Of a stretch of 64,000 nucleotides of DNA, positions 13,265 to 25,170 are shown in pieces. The DNA comes from Sinonovacula constricta (lineage: Eukaryota; Mollusca; Bivalvia; Cardiida; Solecurtidae). Position 1 is the first letter of the stretch. Each line of letters starts with the position of its first letter. The position numbers and the translations under genes were made by a program. The DNA lies in the NCBI GenBank assembly GCA_007844125.1, contig CM017558.1, forward strand, positions 43,729,359 through 43,793,358, in the 5' to 3' direction. The notes beneath the pieces were generated by a model. The model was not told the origin of the DNA. It searched no databases and saw nothing but the letters and a program-made list of their open reading frames with translations.

Positions 13265-14349
13265 GCAGGAATGTATATGTACAGGAATGCATTAAGTTAT
13301 CTTAAAGGATGTAAGCAGATTTCTTTGAACTTGTAGTACTATATGTTATGAACAAATGTAGCAGTATACGGGTTAAACAGATTATAGAATACACTTTAGA
13401 CATTAAAATTGCATCAATTACTGTTACTATTGAAATAGTTGATGGTCGTAAAGATAGTTTAACATTGTTGGGGACTGGGCCTTACAGACAAGGTGACTGG
13501 TGTCATTATTATTTGACCATAATGGTGGTGAATATATAAGACTAAAGTCTGGAGATTTTTGGAGCCAAAAGTTTTTCTGTCAAGGAATGGTTGTGTGTGT
13601 GTGTGATTGATAAGGATCAACACATTTCTGAATAGGGGATTAATCGGAAGTGATTAACATATCAAAGTTCATGTAAGTTGAGATTTTTTATTCTTTGGAT
13701 ACTGATACATTTTATATTTCTGATTGATTTGTAAGGTACATAATCTCTTTGACAGACGATTTTGAATGTTTAAAAAAAATTCTGGTAATTGCAAATGGAA
13801 GGCCTATTTCTTTCCATAAAAATTGCTACACTATCTTTTAAGATATGGTTTTATAATATTTTAACAAAAACTGTTTAGTTCACAATACTACTTTAAATTT
13901 TTATTATTAAAAGAAAGTTAATTTAAAAATACCCAAGAAAAAAGATTTCTATGTTGCTAAAGTCATCTTAGAGTTTTTAACTTTTAACAAAATTCACAGC
14001 TCATAGAAGACTCATTAAAACCCTTCTGCGATCATTGCAATTCTTTCTGCTTGTCTGCTTATACATTAATTTTAGTTAAAAATGTGGCATATCATAAGAT
14101 CTTTATCTAAAAATTTCATACTAAGATATAAATTTAATGGATTGTATTTTTGGTAAAATATGCTTAAATTCTTCTAATAATAAACAGTTAAAAAGATAAA
14201 AAATATGTTATAAAATAATAACAAATCTTATGTTTTAACTTGCAAAATAAGTTAAAAATCATACAAAATTAAAGGTTCGAATCACTTTAATAAGTAATTA
14301 AGATACAAAAAATGCAAAACTACTGAAAATCTTTAGAACCTCATGCTCA
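13265..14349. other. No gene seen before the 17-bp minisatellite
   Basis: AT-rich unique sequence with a short GT run near 13593-13604. No open frame, RNA gene or repeat family could be supported. Confidence 0.5.
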
Positions 14350-14951
14350 TATTCCTGCTTGCACCATACACAGCTTACACCATACACAGCTTGCACCATA
14401 CACAGCTTGCACCATACACCTGCTTGCACCATACACCTGCTTGCACCATACACAGCTTGCACCATACCCCTGCTTGCACCATACACCTGCTTGCACCATA
14501 CACAGCTTGCACCATACACAGCTTGCACCATACACCTGCTTGCACCATACCCTGCTTGCACCATACCCCTGCTTGCACCATACACCTGCTTGCACCATAC
14601 ACCTGCTTGCACCATACACAGCTTGCACCATACACCTGCTTGCACCATACACCTCACACCATACACAGCTTACACCATACACCTCCTCACACCATACACC
14701 TCACACCATACACCTCACACCATACACCACCTCGTACCATACACTTCCTTGCACCATACACCTGCTTGCACCATACACCTGCTTGCACCATACACCTCCT
14801 CACACCATACACCACCTCGTACCATACACTTCCTTGCACCATACACCTGCTTGCACCATACACCTGCTCGCACCATACACCTCCTCACACCATACACCTG
14901 CTTGCACCATACACCTGCTCGCACCATACACCTGCTCGTACCATCTGCTCA
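14350..14951. repeat. Minisatellite, 16/17-bp unit, about 36 copies, with 85-bp higher-order unit
   Basis: The unit alternates between a 17-mer (CTTGCACCATACACCTG) and a 16-mer (CTTGCACCATACACAG); variants with CTCACACCATACAC and CTCGTACCATACAC appear to the right. In the right part a five-monomer block (CACCACCTCGTACC onward) recurs after 85 bp, at about 14726 and 14811, showing block amplification. The repeat lacks stops in several frames on both strands, which gives artificial open frames of up to 231 codons that I reject as genes. Confidence 0.97.
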
Positions 14952-15017
14952 TGAATCTGCCTCTTTGACTTTCCATCCTGTTGACTTCCCAAACACAAAG
15001 ATTGTCCATGGCCATTT

Positions 15018-15146
15018 TAAATTTGTGGCAAATGAAAACAAAATACGCTCATAGACATACTGATTTTTGGTTTATTGCATATTTTGGTTATTTGCATAAA
15101 TTTACTGGGAAGTTATATATGCAAGTAGGTGAAATCAACTGTGATT
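15018..15146. repeat. Dispersed repeat with octamer motif, copy 2
   Basis: Second copy of the repeat at 7869-8008, same orientation. It keeps GGTTATTTGCATAAATTTAC and GTGAAATCAACTGTG, but the second octamer has changed to ATGCAAGTA. It lies between the 17-bp minisatellite and the 391-bp TIR element, in a cluster of repeats. Confidence 0.65.
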
Positions 15147-15204
15147 ATATTTCTGAGCTATATTTCAGTGTTGTGTTGTGGTGTCAATAGGTGAGTACTT
15201 GCTT

Positions 15205-15595
15205 CACTCGGAACTTCTCGGGTAATTCCGTCCTCGGGACAATCATCCCTCGGATGTATCTGGTGCAGTAATACTTAATGAAATTATGATCGTTTTGTTC
15301 GCCGGAAGTCGAAGAAGAATATGCCTAAGTAGTTCGCACAAAACATAAACACTGCCATCGTTTGACAGCTGCGTGTCTGCTGCGCTGGGTAAATTAAAAT
15401 CGGATGATTTAAATTTGAAGCCACCACAAATAAAAGTTTTACTGGCATCGTCCTGTAGTGAGCTGTCACCAGAGCTGCCATCTTTGTTTTGACGTCTGTC
15501 TCAAAAGAAGTCCCATTTAGATAAGTGACCGAGGTGATCTGACTACCTACATACATCCGAGAGATGATTTGTGAATTATCCGAGGTGTTCCGATT
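15205..15595. mobile_element. 391-bp TIR element with 10-bp target duplication
   Basis: The block is bounded by perfect 10-bp direct repeats GTACTTGCTT at 15195-15204 and 15596-15605. Just inside them are inverted ends: CACTCGGAACTTCTCGGG on the left and, read in reverse complement, AATCGGAACACCTCGGAT on the right. Imperfect arms of about 60 bp continue to ATCATCCCTCGGATGTAT on the left and its inverse on the right. The interior is richer in CpG than its surroundings and holds a minus-strand open frame of 113 aa (15284-15625) with no recognisable transposase. A 10-bp duplication is in the range known for Mutator-like elements; that assignment is an inference. Confidence 0.8.
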
Positions 15596-15610
15596 GTACT
15601 TGCTTAGAGC

Positions 15611-16670
15611 AGAATTGCATGCCATCTTGAAAGGCAGCCTTGCAACTGGTCGCTGATTAGCTAATCACAAAAAACTGACAGAATATATTTATAGGCATAT
15701 TTGGATGGCGTCACTACATTATAAACATACTACCAATACGATAATACAATAATTTCAATATAAAGACAAAAATTCATGGGTGGCAGGAGAATGACAATGT
15801 CAGTATAAAAAATGTGCAAGAACATTGTCAATGGAGTTATTCCATTACAGCAGAATGGCATTAGAACAGTAGCGGCACAACATGTGGTTGTGATGCAGAC
15901 CTGTTGATGGATAGTATGTAGTTAATTCCAAACCTAACAAGATATTATTTTCATGACAGAAAATTTATTATGATTTTATGGGAGAAGTCATGAAATATTC
16001 CTAAAAAGTGTGTAGTTGGAACAAATCTAGAAGTTGTAACTTGAAATCAAGAGCTTGATAAAGCTGAAAGTTTGCATGACAGAATTCTTTTCCAATCTAT
16101 ACAATTTCACTATTTTTATATCAGTATAAAATGGAGAACAATTCATCTTAAAAAAAATATTCATTAAGATTGTAACAAGTTTCAGTTTAAGGATATTGCT
16201 ACATGTACACTCATAGTACACGAACAATAGAACTATTTCTTGTGCCACATCCACATATATAGGTTTCAATGATTGCAGCTATGTCAGAGGGCCATATACC
16301 ATTTTGCCTCTTCCGTGCAGGTGACATTCTGTTAATGTACATAATAAGTTTTCATGTTTTGCTAGTAAAAGATTAAAATTGATGCAAATTTGGGACATGT
16401 AAATGAAGTTGTGGTTTCTTTACTTGGAACCATTTTTCTGCACCATCTAACATCCAGTCTAAGATAATGACTCACTGTCTGCACCATTGACTGCTCAGTC
16501 TTCATGTGCAGATGTTGGTCCTTCTTGTACTACAGTCTAACTATCTGGCAATCTGACCCATTTTGTCAATTCATTCTTTGCCTTTCCTGCTATTGAAAAC
16601 CTTACTAACTCGGAATGAATGGCTATAACAACTATTATAGATGGTAAATAAATAAATATGGCGACAAATT
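15611..16670. other. No gene seen
   Basis: AT-rich unique sequence. The only open frame near 16027-16269 (minus strand, 80 aa) is unrecognised and probably random. Confidence 0.5.
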
Positions 16671-16725
16671 GTGTAGATCCAGATAAGACAGCTGCCAACA
16701 TAAGCTGGCTAATCTAGAGCTACAC
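16671..16725. repeat. 55-bp palindromic hairpin element, best copy
   Basis: Two 23-bp arms around a 9-bp loop. The left arm begins GTGTAGATCCAGAT and ends ACAGCT; the right arm begins AGCTGGCTAATC and ends GAGCTACAC. Nineteen of 23 positions pair. Copies of the same length lie at 13210, 28898 and 41459, and single arms elsewhere in the window. Confidence 0.8.
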
Positions 16726-18061
16726 TTCCTCTCTAAGCCTGATAAATTTAGAATCAGCAGGTAAACATTCATGTTACTGATGCCTCAATTCATTGTGATA
16801 ATCTTTTGTTTATATTTCCATAATCAGGTAACCCAATCATAGATTGAGATAAATAATCCAACCATAGTGGCACTCCTGTGGTTCTAGTAATCAGACTACA
16901 ACAATAGGGCAGCTATCCTAAACTGTCTTTGTACATTATCTGTTGTACCTTTGTAAGGTACTGGTAATTTGTCTATTGGTGATTATGACCATGAAAATGG
17001 TTCATTGTTTTCAGCAATGATCCAAATAAACATTTCATCATTTATATCATTGTTTCAAAGGTTATCATAGCAGTATTGCTGATAATGTTACCATTTTCAT
17101 GCCCTGTTGATGCAGTTGTTGTTGATTATTGTTACAAAGTCATGGATGATTATTTGACATGTTTTGATTGAGTCATTGTACCGCAGATATTTTGGTGGGA
17201 AGTGGAGGGCCAGCAGGATGTTTTGGTTTTTGTTCAGGCTACAATATACAAGTTACTGCTCACATGTTACAGAATCTAATCCATGGACAGTGATTGTACA
17301 TGATAAAGTTTTCATTCTCCAGCACAGCTGGTTATTATCTTCATGCTGCAATGACATTTTCTCTAGCAGAGCTCTGTAACTGCACCCCATACGATATCAA
17401 AGAAACAAGATATTAACTGCTTTATTTTACTTTTATTTTATTTTCTACTATGTTTATACAACAACAGTTTTACTTTAATGATGATGTTGGTGGGGGGGTG
17501 GGGTGGGGGGGGGGGTAAACATGTTTTTATAAACGTTTTTTTTTACACTTGAAATTGATTAATTTTTTTTATTATTTTGACACCAATTTTGATATTATAA
17601 CGCAAAAAATGGTCGACCCAATGGTAACACCTTGACAGCAAGGATTACTGTAGTGTAGTGGGACATAACTTAGTGTAGGAGGTTTGGAATAATAATATAA
17701 TAATTATTCTTTAATACAATATTATACATAATTATATTTTCTATAAAAAAAATTCAGTCATAAAGACATACTAAGCTAGAAGAAAAATGATTTTTATTGA
17801 TATTTTTATAACCTTATTTTTACAAACTTAAAGTAATGCTGTATCCTTAATCATGTTGCTCTCCATCTCTGATCTTGTTGTTACATGGTCCAGTGTGACA
17901 TCACATGACAGGCTTTTGAAGGCCCTTAATTGACATATGACTCAGGCCTTAATTAACAATCAAAACACTAATTGCTTTCTTAGGTTGAAACTGTACTCTG
18001 TTAGCCCTTATCCTTCTCTGGTTTGTTAGTAATCTTGTAACATTTACAAGCTTCACTGGGA
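16726..18061. other. No gene seen; contains a G-rich tract
   Basis: AT-rich sequence. At 17488-17515 the plus strand has a G-rich run with blocks of 7, 4 and 11 G separated by single T residues, which could form a G-quadruplex in single-stranded DNA or RNA. No exon or RNA gene could be supported. Confidence 0.55.
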
Positions 18062-18202
18062 TCATTGCTGGAGACTCTGATGAAAATAGTCCAGCTCATG
18101 ACCAGAAAGTTCTCTAATGATGTCAACTGGTCTGGAGCTGCACTTTTTACATATGTTTGAATATTTCTTAAGGCGGCGAAGATTTACCACAGGTACATAC
18201 AA
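18062..18202 (-). other. Possible terminal exon or pseudo-exon of unknown gene
   Basis: On the minus strand a plausible acceptor (TTTGCTCTGCAG) is followed by 46 codons and a stop. The reading contains RRLKKYSNICKKCSS and HELDYFHQSL, with a CxxC pair, and its composition is more protein-like than neighbouring frames. The same frame also stays open upstream to 18319, so the acceptor is not required. No family is recognised and no partner exon was found. It could be a fragment of a decayed gene or chance. Confidence 0.15.
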
Positions 18203-21137
18203 CTGCAGAGCAAACAAGCCAAATAGTGTACAACCAACTGTACCTAAATGCTGTGTCCAACATACAATGGTCACCATTGAGCGTGTAAATGGTCCGTTGT
18301 TTGATATCTCCCATATCATAGATCTTTATCTGATCATCAGTGCTGCCACCATAATCTTGGGAAAAAATCATTTTTGATACCATTTATACAGTTTTATGTG
18401 AGTTTTATTCTGAAATTGGTGACTGATTTTGTAAACAGTGCTTTCAAGTTCATCCACATGGTTGATTGACAAGTCCACAAACAACACATACAATGGTTAA
18501 TAGATACAAAATCAACCTAAAGATACATTGTAATTGTGCAGAATTAGATATTGGGGAATCCTAACCCAACCAATGGAAGAAGGTAACAACATACCATCTT
18601 TTTGTCATTTTTTTTCCAGTACAATGAGAAAATTACAGTCAAACTTGTATTAAGGGACATCCTAAAATTGCCTGCTTAAGAAAAAAATTTGACATTATTG
18701 AATGCTGATCTTTTAACATTTGTATTTTTAAAATTAAGAATGACCAACAATAATAGATCTGCTACAAAGTACTGTATCATAAGATATTTATTACTACTGC
18801 ATGGTGCTGAAATAATGTCATCATAGGACTCTGCATATGAAAGTTTCTCAGTCCAAATTAAAGAAAAAATTGCACGATAATTAGTAATCAGGTAAATGAG
18901 TGTACCAAAATTCTCTGTCAAATTATTGTTCCACAAATTGACGTAATATGTACATATATTCCAAGGTGTCATGTTTCAGATGGTGCAAGTTTTTAACTAT
19001 TCTCAAAAATGCAGCACGTGTTGCACTATTAGAGCAAGTATTGATTATAAAAGACATTTAAACAAGAAACATGAGAACTGAAACTGCGGCACGTGTAAGT
19101 TTGGACATGTCAATCATGCCAAGCTGTGCACAACTTTACTCTCTTATAACTGAGTGCCTCTGCTATCCATATTACTACTTTTCTATTAACAGAACATAAA
19201 TGGTTTATCAACAATTTACAAAACAGTATGCCGAAAGTTGATTGGCCGAGGCACTTATTTTGCTTTGACTGCCAGTATTTTAGGATGATGGCGCCCAGAA
19301 ACCATTTTGGTTGGTGGTTTAGGATGGTTTAGTGTTGTTCATAGCTTAATTATGAAAATTAAGTTATTAAGTTTCTAGTTTTTTCGGCCATTTATTGCTT
19401 CATTTAATCATCTCTTTCTGTCAAAACATGATGAATTTATAGTTTTCATCATTCACCAGTATTGAAATATTTTAATACCTGGGTTTTCTTTTTTTTTCTT
19501 TTTTTTTTTTTGGTAAAAGCAGTCATTTAAATGTACATTCTGTAAAAACAAGATTGTAAAAAATGGGTCAATTTTTAATTGTACAATCATGACAAAAGGC
19601 CATTATTGTTGTGTAGTATTAATAAGAAGATTTATAAATTATTTATTAATATTATATAACCCAATCTTTGCTGTATAATGCACTCTCATAAATATCTTAT
19701 AATTTTTCAATTATATCTTTTCAGACGATTGTATAATCAAGCTAACAACCATTCTGTTATTTTGAAAGCAGACAGCAAATCGACCAATGCAGTCTGCATT
19801 TTGTCCATTTATTCAATTTTTGACGACAGCATGAATTCTGGTCTGATTATACACAAACAATAGCTGTCAACATGTCCTTATCATTTCATCTTGTTGCAGT
19901 CATGCCTCTGTGCAATACTTTGTGTATGATACCATCACACCACTTTCAAGCTGTCAACTATTTTTTGCTTGGTCATTTCATGCACACTCCCCTTGATGCA
20001 AAACTCAAGCTTCAATGAAAAAGCAAAGTGATAGAACAGCAATCAGACATAAGTCTTCTAGATTTTTATTAATTATATTTAAATACTTAATAATTTATTT
20101 GCACTTGTTAAGCCAACCACTGAGATCAGAAAAGGAGTGTTTCCTATTTGTAAAGATAATCAGACTACTTGCTCTGTTCATATCAAAGGAGTCAATAGAG
20201 TGATCTGTAAGCCATTAAATATTGATAGGATAACATTGTAAGTCCAACCATAAATCATCGTGACATGGTACGCATGTATCAAAAACACAATTATCTACTT
20301 AACTCTTCAGTCCATACATCAGTTATGTTTTTATAAGCAAGTCAGGCCAGATTAGGCCCCCGCTTAGAACAGTGGGCAAGAGAGAGAGAGAAAAAGCATT
20401 ATATTTGCCGCAGTAAATTATTGTTTGGGCATGATTGACCAAATAAAGTACAGGACAACATAATTGTTGTATGATTGACTGGGGACAAAACGAACCCATC
20501 AGGTTGTATTATAGGAATATTGTGTTTTGTTTGCTGTTTGCTTCAAGGTTTATGGGATGAGATGGATATTGTGACAGTGCATGGAGCACTGGGATTCACT
20601 GACGGGTGAAAATGATTTGTGGCTTCTCTGTAGGTGGCATCGCAGCTAGTAATGGTGGTGATAGTCAGCATGGCAACACAGCCATCAGACAACATACTGG
20701 GTGTATGGTGCATGTATCAGATGACAGTTGGAGCAGGGTTGGAGACAGTGTTTTGTGTCTTGGATGCACTATGTAGACTGCAGCAGGTTGCCTGGCACCT
20801 TTATATATGAATGGCTTATTTCTTTTCCTCTACTTTGTATTTTGCAGCTCAACTGCTGTCATAAAAACCTTTTAGTCAAATCTGGCTTGTTTCATTATTT
20901 TTTCTTGACCTTGTCAGATGGTCAGAGTTGCAAGTTTACTGGCACAAACCCTTTTACGTGTTTCCCTTTTTTGTCTGGGTAACTTGCTGGATGGACCATG
21001 TAACACATTTTCTGACACAAAACCTTTTAATGGTGAATTCATATTTTCCTTTTACTTTTTTACTTTACTTGAAAAAGACAAATAAAAATGGAAAAAAAAA
21101 ACCAGCAAACTGGCAATAACCAATTCAATGTAGTTTA

Positions 21138-21138
<1 letters not shown>
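18203..21138. other. No gene seen; possible promoter-like patch near 19.0-19.3 kb
   Basis: AT-rich sequence. At about 19010-19320 there are two CACGTG E-boxes (GCAGCACGTGTT and GCGGCACGTGTA), a TGATTGGCC CCAAT-type box and GATGGCGCC, which together look promoter-like, but no coding exon follows. A T-rich run lies near 19490-19510. Open frames here are short and unrecognised. Confidence 0.35.

Positions 21139-21176
<38 letters not shown>
21139..21176. repeat. TTA/ATT microsatellite
   Basis: About twelve tandem TTA trinucleotides, uninterrupted after the first two units. Confidence 0.95.
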
Positions 21177-21177
<1 letters not shown>

Positions 21178-21272
21178 AATTGTTATTTTTCATCTGTTCC
21201 GTTTCTGTGTTTCAGCTTTACCTTTCATATATTTTACAGTGCTTCAGTCAAGCTTTACTATCTTACAGATAT

Positions 21273-21494
21273 GGGATTGGGATTAGCCGGCATTTTTGCC
21301 GATGCTGTGCAGCGACATTTCTATCATTATAGCACAGGGGCACTTATGAGGTGCCCAGGGACTGAACCCGGCCGGTCCATTATACTGACACCGACGAGTC
21401 AGGCGTAATGCTGTCCCCTTAGCCCCAAGCGTTAGGAGGGAAGCCACTACTACTAACTTTAAAGTCTTTGGTTTGACTCCGGATCCGCAAGCCG
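21273..21494 (-). mobile_element. 5'-truncated SINE copy, same family as 3693-3960
   Basis: Read on the minus strand this 222-bp block matches the body and tail of the SINE at 3693-3960, including CACCTCATAAGTGCCCCTGT, and ends in AATCCCAATCCC. It is flanked by perfect 12-bp direct repeats, TCTTACAGATAT, at 21261-21272 and 21495-21506. The copy starts inside the tRNA head at CGGCTTGCGGATC and then jumps past the B-box stem-loop, so both pol III boxes are missing. Having target duplications in spite of truncation suggests it inserted in this shape or lost the B box later. It should be transcriptionally dead. Confidence 0.9.
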
Positions 21495-21659
21495 TCTTAC
21501 AGATATTCACTTAAACGTATGTCATGCATGAAGTTTCTAGTACACACATTGAGGTCATGGTCTTATGAACGGTCATTTTTTCCTGCTGTATGTTAGGGTC
21601 TCAGCCATAACATTGCCATTTTTTATAGATATTCAAACTTCCCATCTTACTGACATACA

Positions 21660-21866
21660 CATACTTGTGAACTTTCCCCCTTTTGGAGGGAGACTCCCAC
21701 TTTTAAGGTTCAAAATTATTTGAAAATAAGGGGTGTTGTACACATTTCTGAAATTTCCCTTCTTGGAAATAGATCATTTCCTTCTTTGTTTATATGAAAA
21801 TAAAAAATCTCCTACTTTGCAAGTGAAAATCTCCCATCTTGACCTCAGAGAAAGTTCACATGTATG
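21660..21866. mobile_element. 207-bp TIR element, copy 2 (MITE-like)
   Basis: Homologous to 1602-1788 in the same orientation. This copy keeps both ends: CATACTTGTGAACTTTC at 21660-21676 and GAAAGTTCACATGTATG at 21850-21866, inverted with one mismatch in 17. There is no coding capacity and no clear target-site duplication. It lies 150 bp from the truncated SINE. Confidence 0.8.
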
Positions 21867-24399
21867 TTTTTGTTTGAGTGTTCTGGTACTATTTGCAAGC
21901 ATCACATACAGTGTCAAGGTCATACATAAAGTAATTGCATCTTCAGCCATATGTCATGTCCAGTGATATTTCTTGTTTGGTTTTTGTTTGTTTTGTATTT
22001 AAGTAGCATTGACTTTGTGAAATATTTATAGTGTTTGCTTTGCTGGCACAGTTTATTTACTTTGTTCATTGTTGTATATACTTGCAACATGGCCTTGTTT
22101 GAATACAGCATTTTCTGGGACAGAAATAATTTTAGTCCTGCCAAGCTAAAACAATGTTTCCTTTTTGCATTTTTCTATCTTCCCTTTCATATGTCAAAAA
22201 TAGATAATATACTGGCATAAAATATACTTGAATTGTTGGACTTTTTATGCTGCTTTTTCCTCTGTCAGCCTTCTCATTTGCTGAAAGTCTTGTCTGTTTT
22301 TTCTATGTCTTTTTTGCTGGTCTGTCATGTCAAAGACATTAAGTTCAAAAAGTGATCCAGGCAAGTGGAAAACATAGCTGTATAAAGCATATTGTAATTT
22401 AAATCTCTTTAAAGAGTCTTTCTAATTAACTAACAAAAGATCTGAAAATAGTACAGACACATAAAAATGACAAAATAAAGGGTACTTATCTCTCAAACCA
22501 TGTCAATAAAGTACAAAAGTTAGATGTCTAAAGTGAACATTTTGATAAAATCAGGCAAGTATGATGAGGATTTTTTTACTGTTTTCAGACAAAATATTGA
22601 AATGTTATTGGAACAGCCTGAGTGTGTTCATTCCATTTATGTTTATGTTTTTGTACCTAAACTGAGACATGCCTTTAAACAACACACTTCCTTCTGTTTA
22701 CCATGTGTAACATATGTTAATTCATGTACCATGTTATGACGATGGAAACACAGTATGGTGCATCTTTTTTTAAATGTGATATCCTTTCTATGTATGTGTC
22801 GCTCTGTACAGTAATTGTAATACACCAAACATTCTGTTTTATTTAACAGTTCTCTCTTCATGGTATTTAATTGCTATTAATATATCTCAACCACAAAATT
22901 AAGGGGGATTTTTACTTTGTCATAAACATGGTCTCTGAAGTATTTTTTCTTCACTTTGTTTCTCTTTTTTTTCACTCTGAATTCATACAATAGTTTATAA
23001 AAAAAATCCTGGTCAAAACCATCATCCAGTTGAAGTATTTTATAAAGCTGTTATCAGTGTTAATGCATTATGTGAAAGTGTTTCATTTTGCCACATGGAG
23101 TGACCTACCGGTATTCCTCAAACTCACAAAGTGGCAATGGGCTTAGGTCATAACAGTACCATTTGTTATGATTGCTCAATAAGGATGTTCAGTTGTTCTC
23201 GTGTTTAAATATTTCTACAGATCTATGGAATAATAATCAACAATTTCATGCTTAAATATATTCTAGTAAGTGCCCCTTGTACCTACCCCAGAATTGTGTG
23301 TGTGTGATGGAAGGAGGTGGGAGCAGGGTGCTTAATGATGTAAGCTAGTGCATATTCCCACTGTCATAAGATTTGAAATGCAAATTATAAACATTACATA
23401 GGATTTTATGTAAATGTTATCAGTTTGTTTCTTTTAATTTGAAGAGACGTTTCCCACAGCAAAGATATGATGAATGTCTATAGTGACAGTGCAGAATATG
23501 TTTATATTTTACTTAATATGTTTAATTTATGGTGAATTGTAAAGATGTTGTTATTTTAAGACACATTTATGTATTAAGATTTCTAGTAAGATAAGGGCAC
23601 TCCTGAGGACATTTATATACTCCTTGAAACCTTGTTATCTTGTGTAGTCAACATCTTTACTGAAATTTAATATAAAATTAATTGCTAATAGAATATTGAT
23701 GCATTTTTTATATCTAGGATAATATTGGCTTAGTTGTTTTTTTGTTTTTTTTTGATGATTCATTTTTTTATTAATACTTTTTATTTGATGCTGTATAATT
23801 TTGTATAGATAGATATTTTATTGTATCATAAGGCATCTGGCCAATCATTACACATATAAGTAGACATAACATCAGAAAAAGGTCAATGTTCTATCTTTAT
23901 TTGCTTTTAATCCTATTATTTTTTATTGTTTTGTTAACAGAATTTTTACTTTTTTTGGTCAAAACCACTTTTAACATCATAACACCTTTTAACTTTTTCC
24001 AAATTCAAGTCTTTGTCCAAAGCCATTTTTCATGACAACTTTATGTAAAAAATGATTTTAAATATATCAAAATTGGTCCAAAGCCAATTTCTATCACAAT
24101 TTTTTTAAACTTTTTTCAAGTTTAAATCTCCCAGTACGTGTCGCAGCCTATCACTGTAGCTGCCAACCAGAGTTTGTTTACACAGAGGTTGACAGTATAT
24201 TTATCCAGAAGGTTCCTGATGGATTAGATGTATTGTCTCTGGGCTGACTTCAGCAACAACATTCATCCATGTAAAAATAACAACAATCATAGCTGTCAAA
24301 GGACCTGTCTCTGTCAATATCAAGATCATCAATAATATAACAACATTATCATCAGCAGCAGAAACATAAACAAATTATTACTACTTTAATGACGAACAG
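21867..24399. other. No gene seen
   Basis: AT-rich sequence with short open frames only. Around 23955-24120 there is a diverged two-unit tandem of about 80 bp sharing GTCCAAAGCCA. No RNA gene was found. Confidence 0.45.
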
Positions 24400-25170
24400 T
24401 AACAGCAGCATAATCACTACCACCACCACCATCATCATAATAAAAATTCACAGCATGTTATCATAATCAGCACCATCATCCCACTACCATAATCATCAGC
24501 ACCACCACTTTAATTATCACCACCATAATTATCACCTTCAGTACTACATTCATCATAACCCCCATGATTATCACTCCTACCGTCAGCCTCGATCACCACC
24601 ACCATCACTACCATCATCATCGCCACACCATCACTATCATCATTATCACCACTACCATCATCATCGCCATATCATCAATACCATTATTATTGCCACACCA
24701 TCACTATCATCATTATCACCACTACAATCATCATAGCCACACCATCATTACCATCATCATTGCCACACCATCACTATCATCATCATCACCACACCATCAC
24801 TACCATCATTATCACCACACCATCACTACCATCATCATCGCCACACCATCACTATCATCATTATCATCACTACGATCATCATCGCCACACCATCACTATC
24901 ATCATTATCACCACTACCATCATTATCGCCACACCATCACTATCATCATTATCACCACTACCATCATCATCACCACACCATTCCTACCATTATAACCATG
25001 ACCATCACTACCATCATCATCGCCTCAACTATGACTGCCATAATAATTATCACCAAAAACCATCATCACCACCACTAACATCATTAATACCACAACAAAC
25101 CATCATCATAACCACTTACCATCACCATATTTGCCATCATCAGCATCAACAACCACCACCTATACCTTCA
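24400..25170. repeat. CAT/CAC-rich trinucleotide array with 44-bp higher-order unit
   Basis: Built from ATC, ACC, CAC and ATT triplets. A block beginning GCCACACCATCACTATCATC recurs several times at 44-bp spacing, with shorter steps between. Open frames of up to 156 aa rich in His, Thr, Ile and Ser cross it, but they come from the triplet repeat and two frames are open at once, so I do not call a gene. Confidence 0.95.

Noticed and set aside
14343..15054. Long frames (203 and 231 aa) on the plus strand and several on the minus strand
   Set aside because: All come from the 17-bp repeat, which lacks stops in several frames. Simultaneous opening of overlapping frames is not expected of a real gene.
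15284..15625. 113-aa minus-strand frame as a transposase or gene
   Set aside because: It spans the right inverted arm and target duplication of the 391-bp element and shows no catalytic motif.
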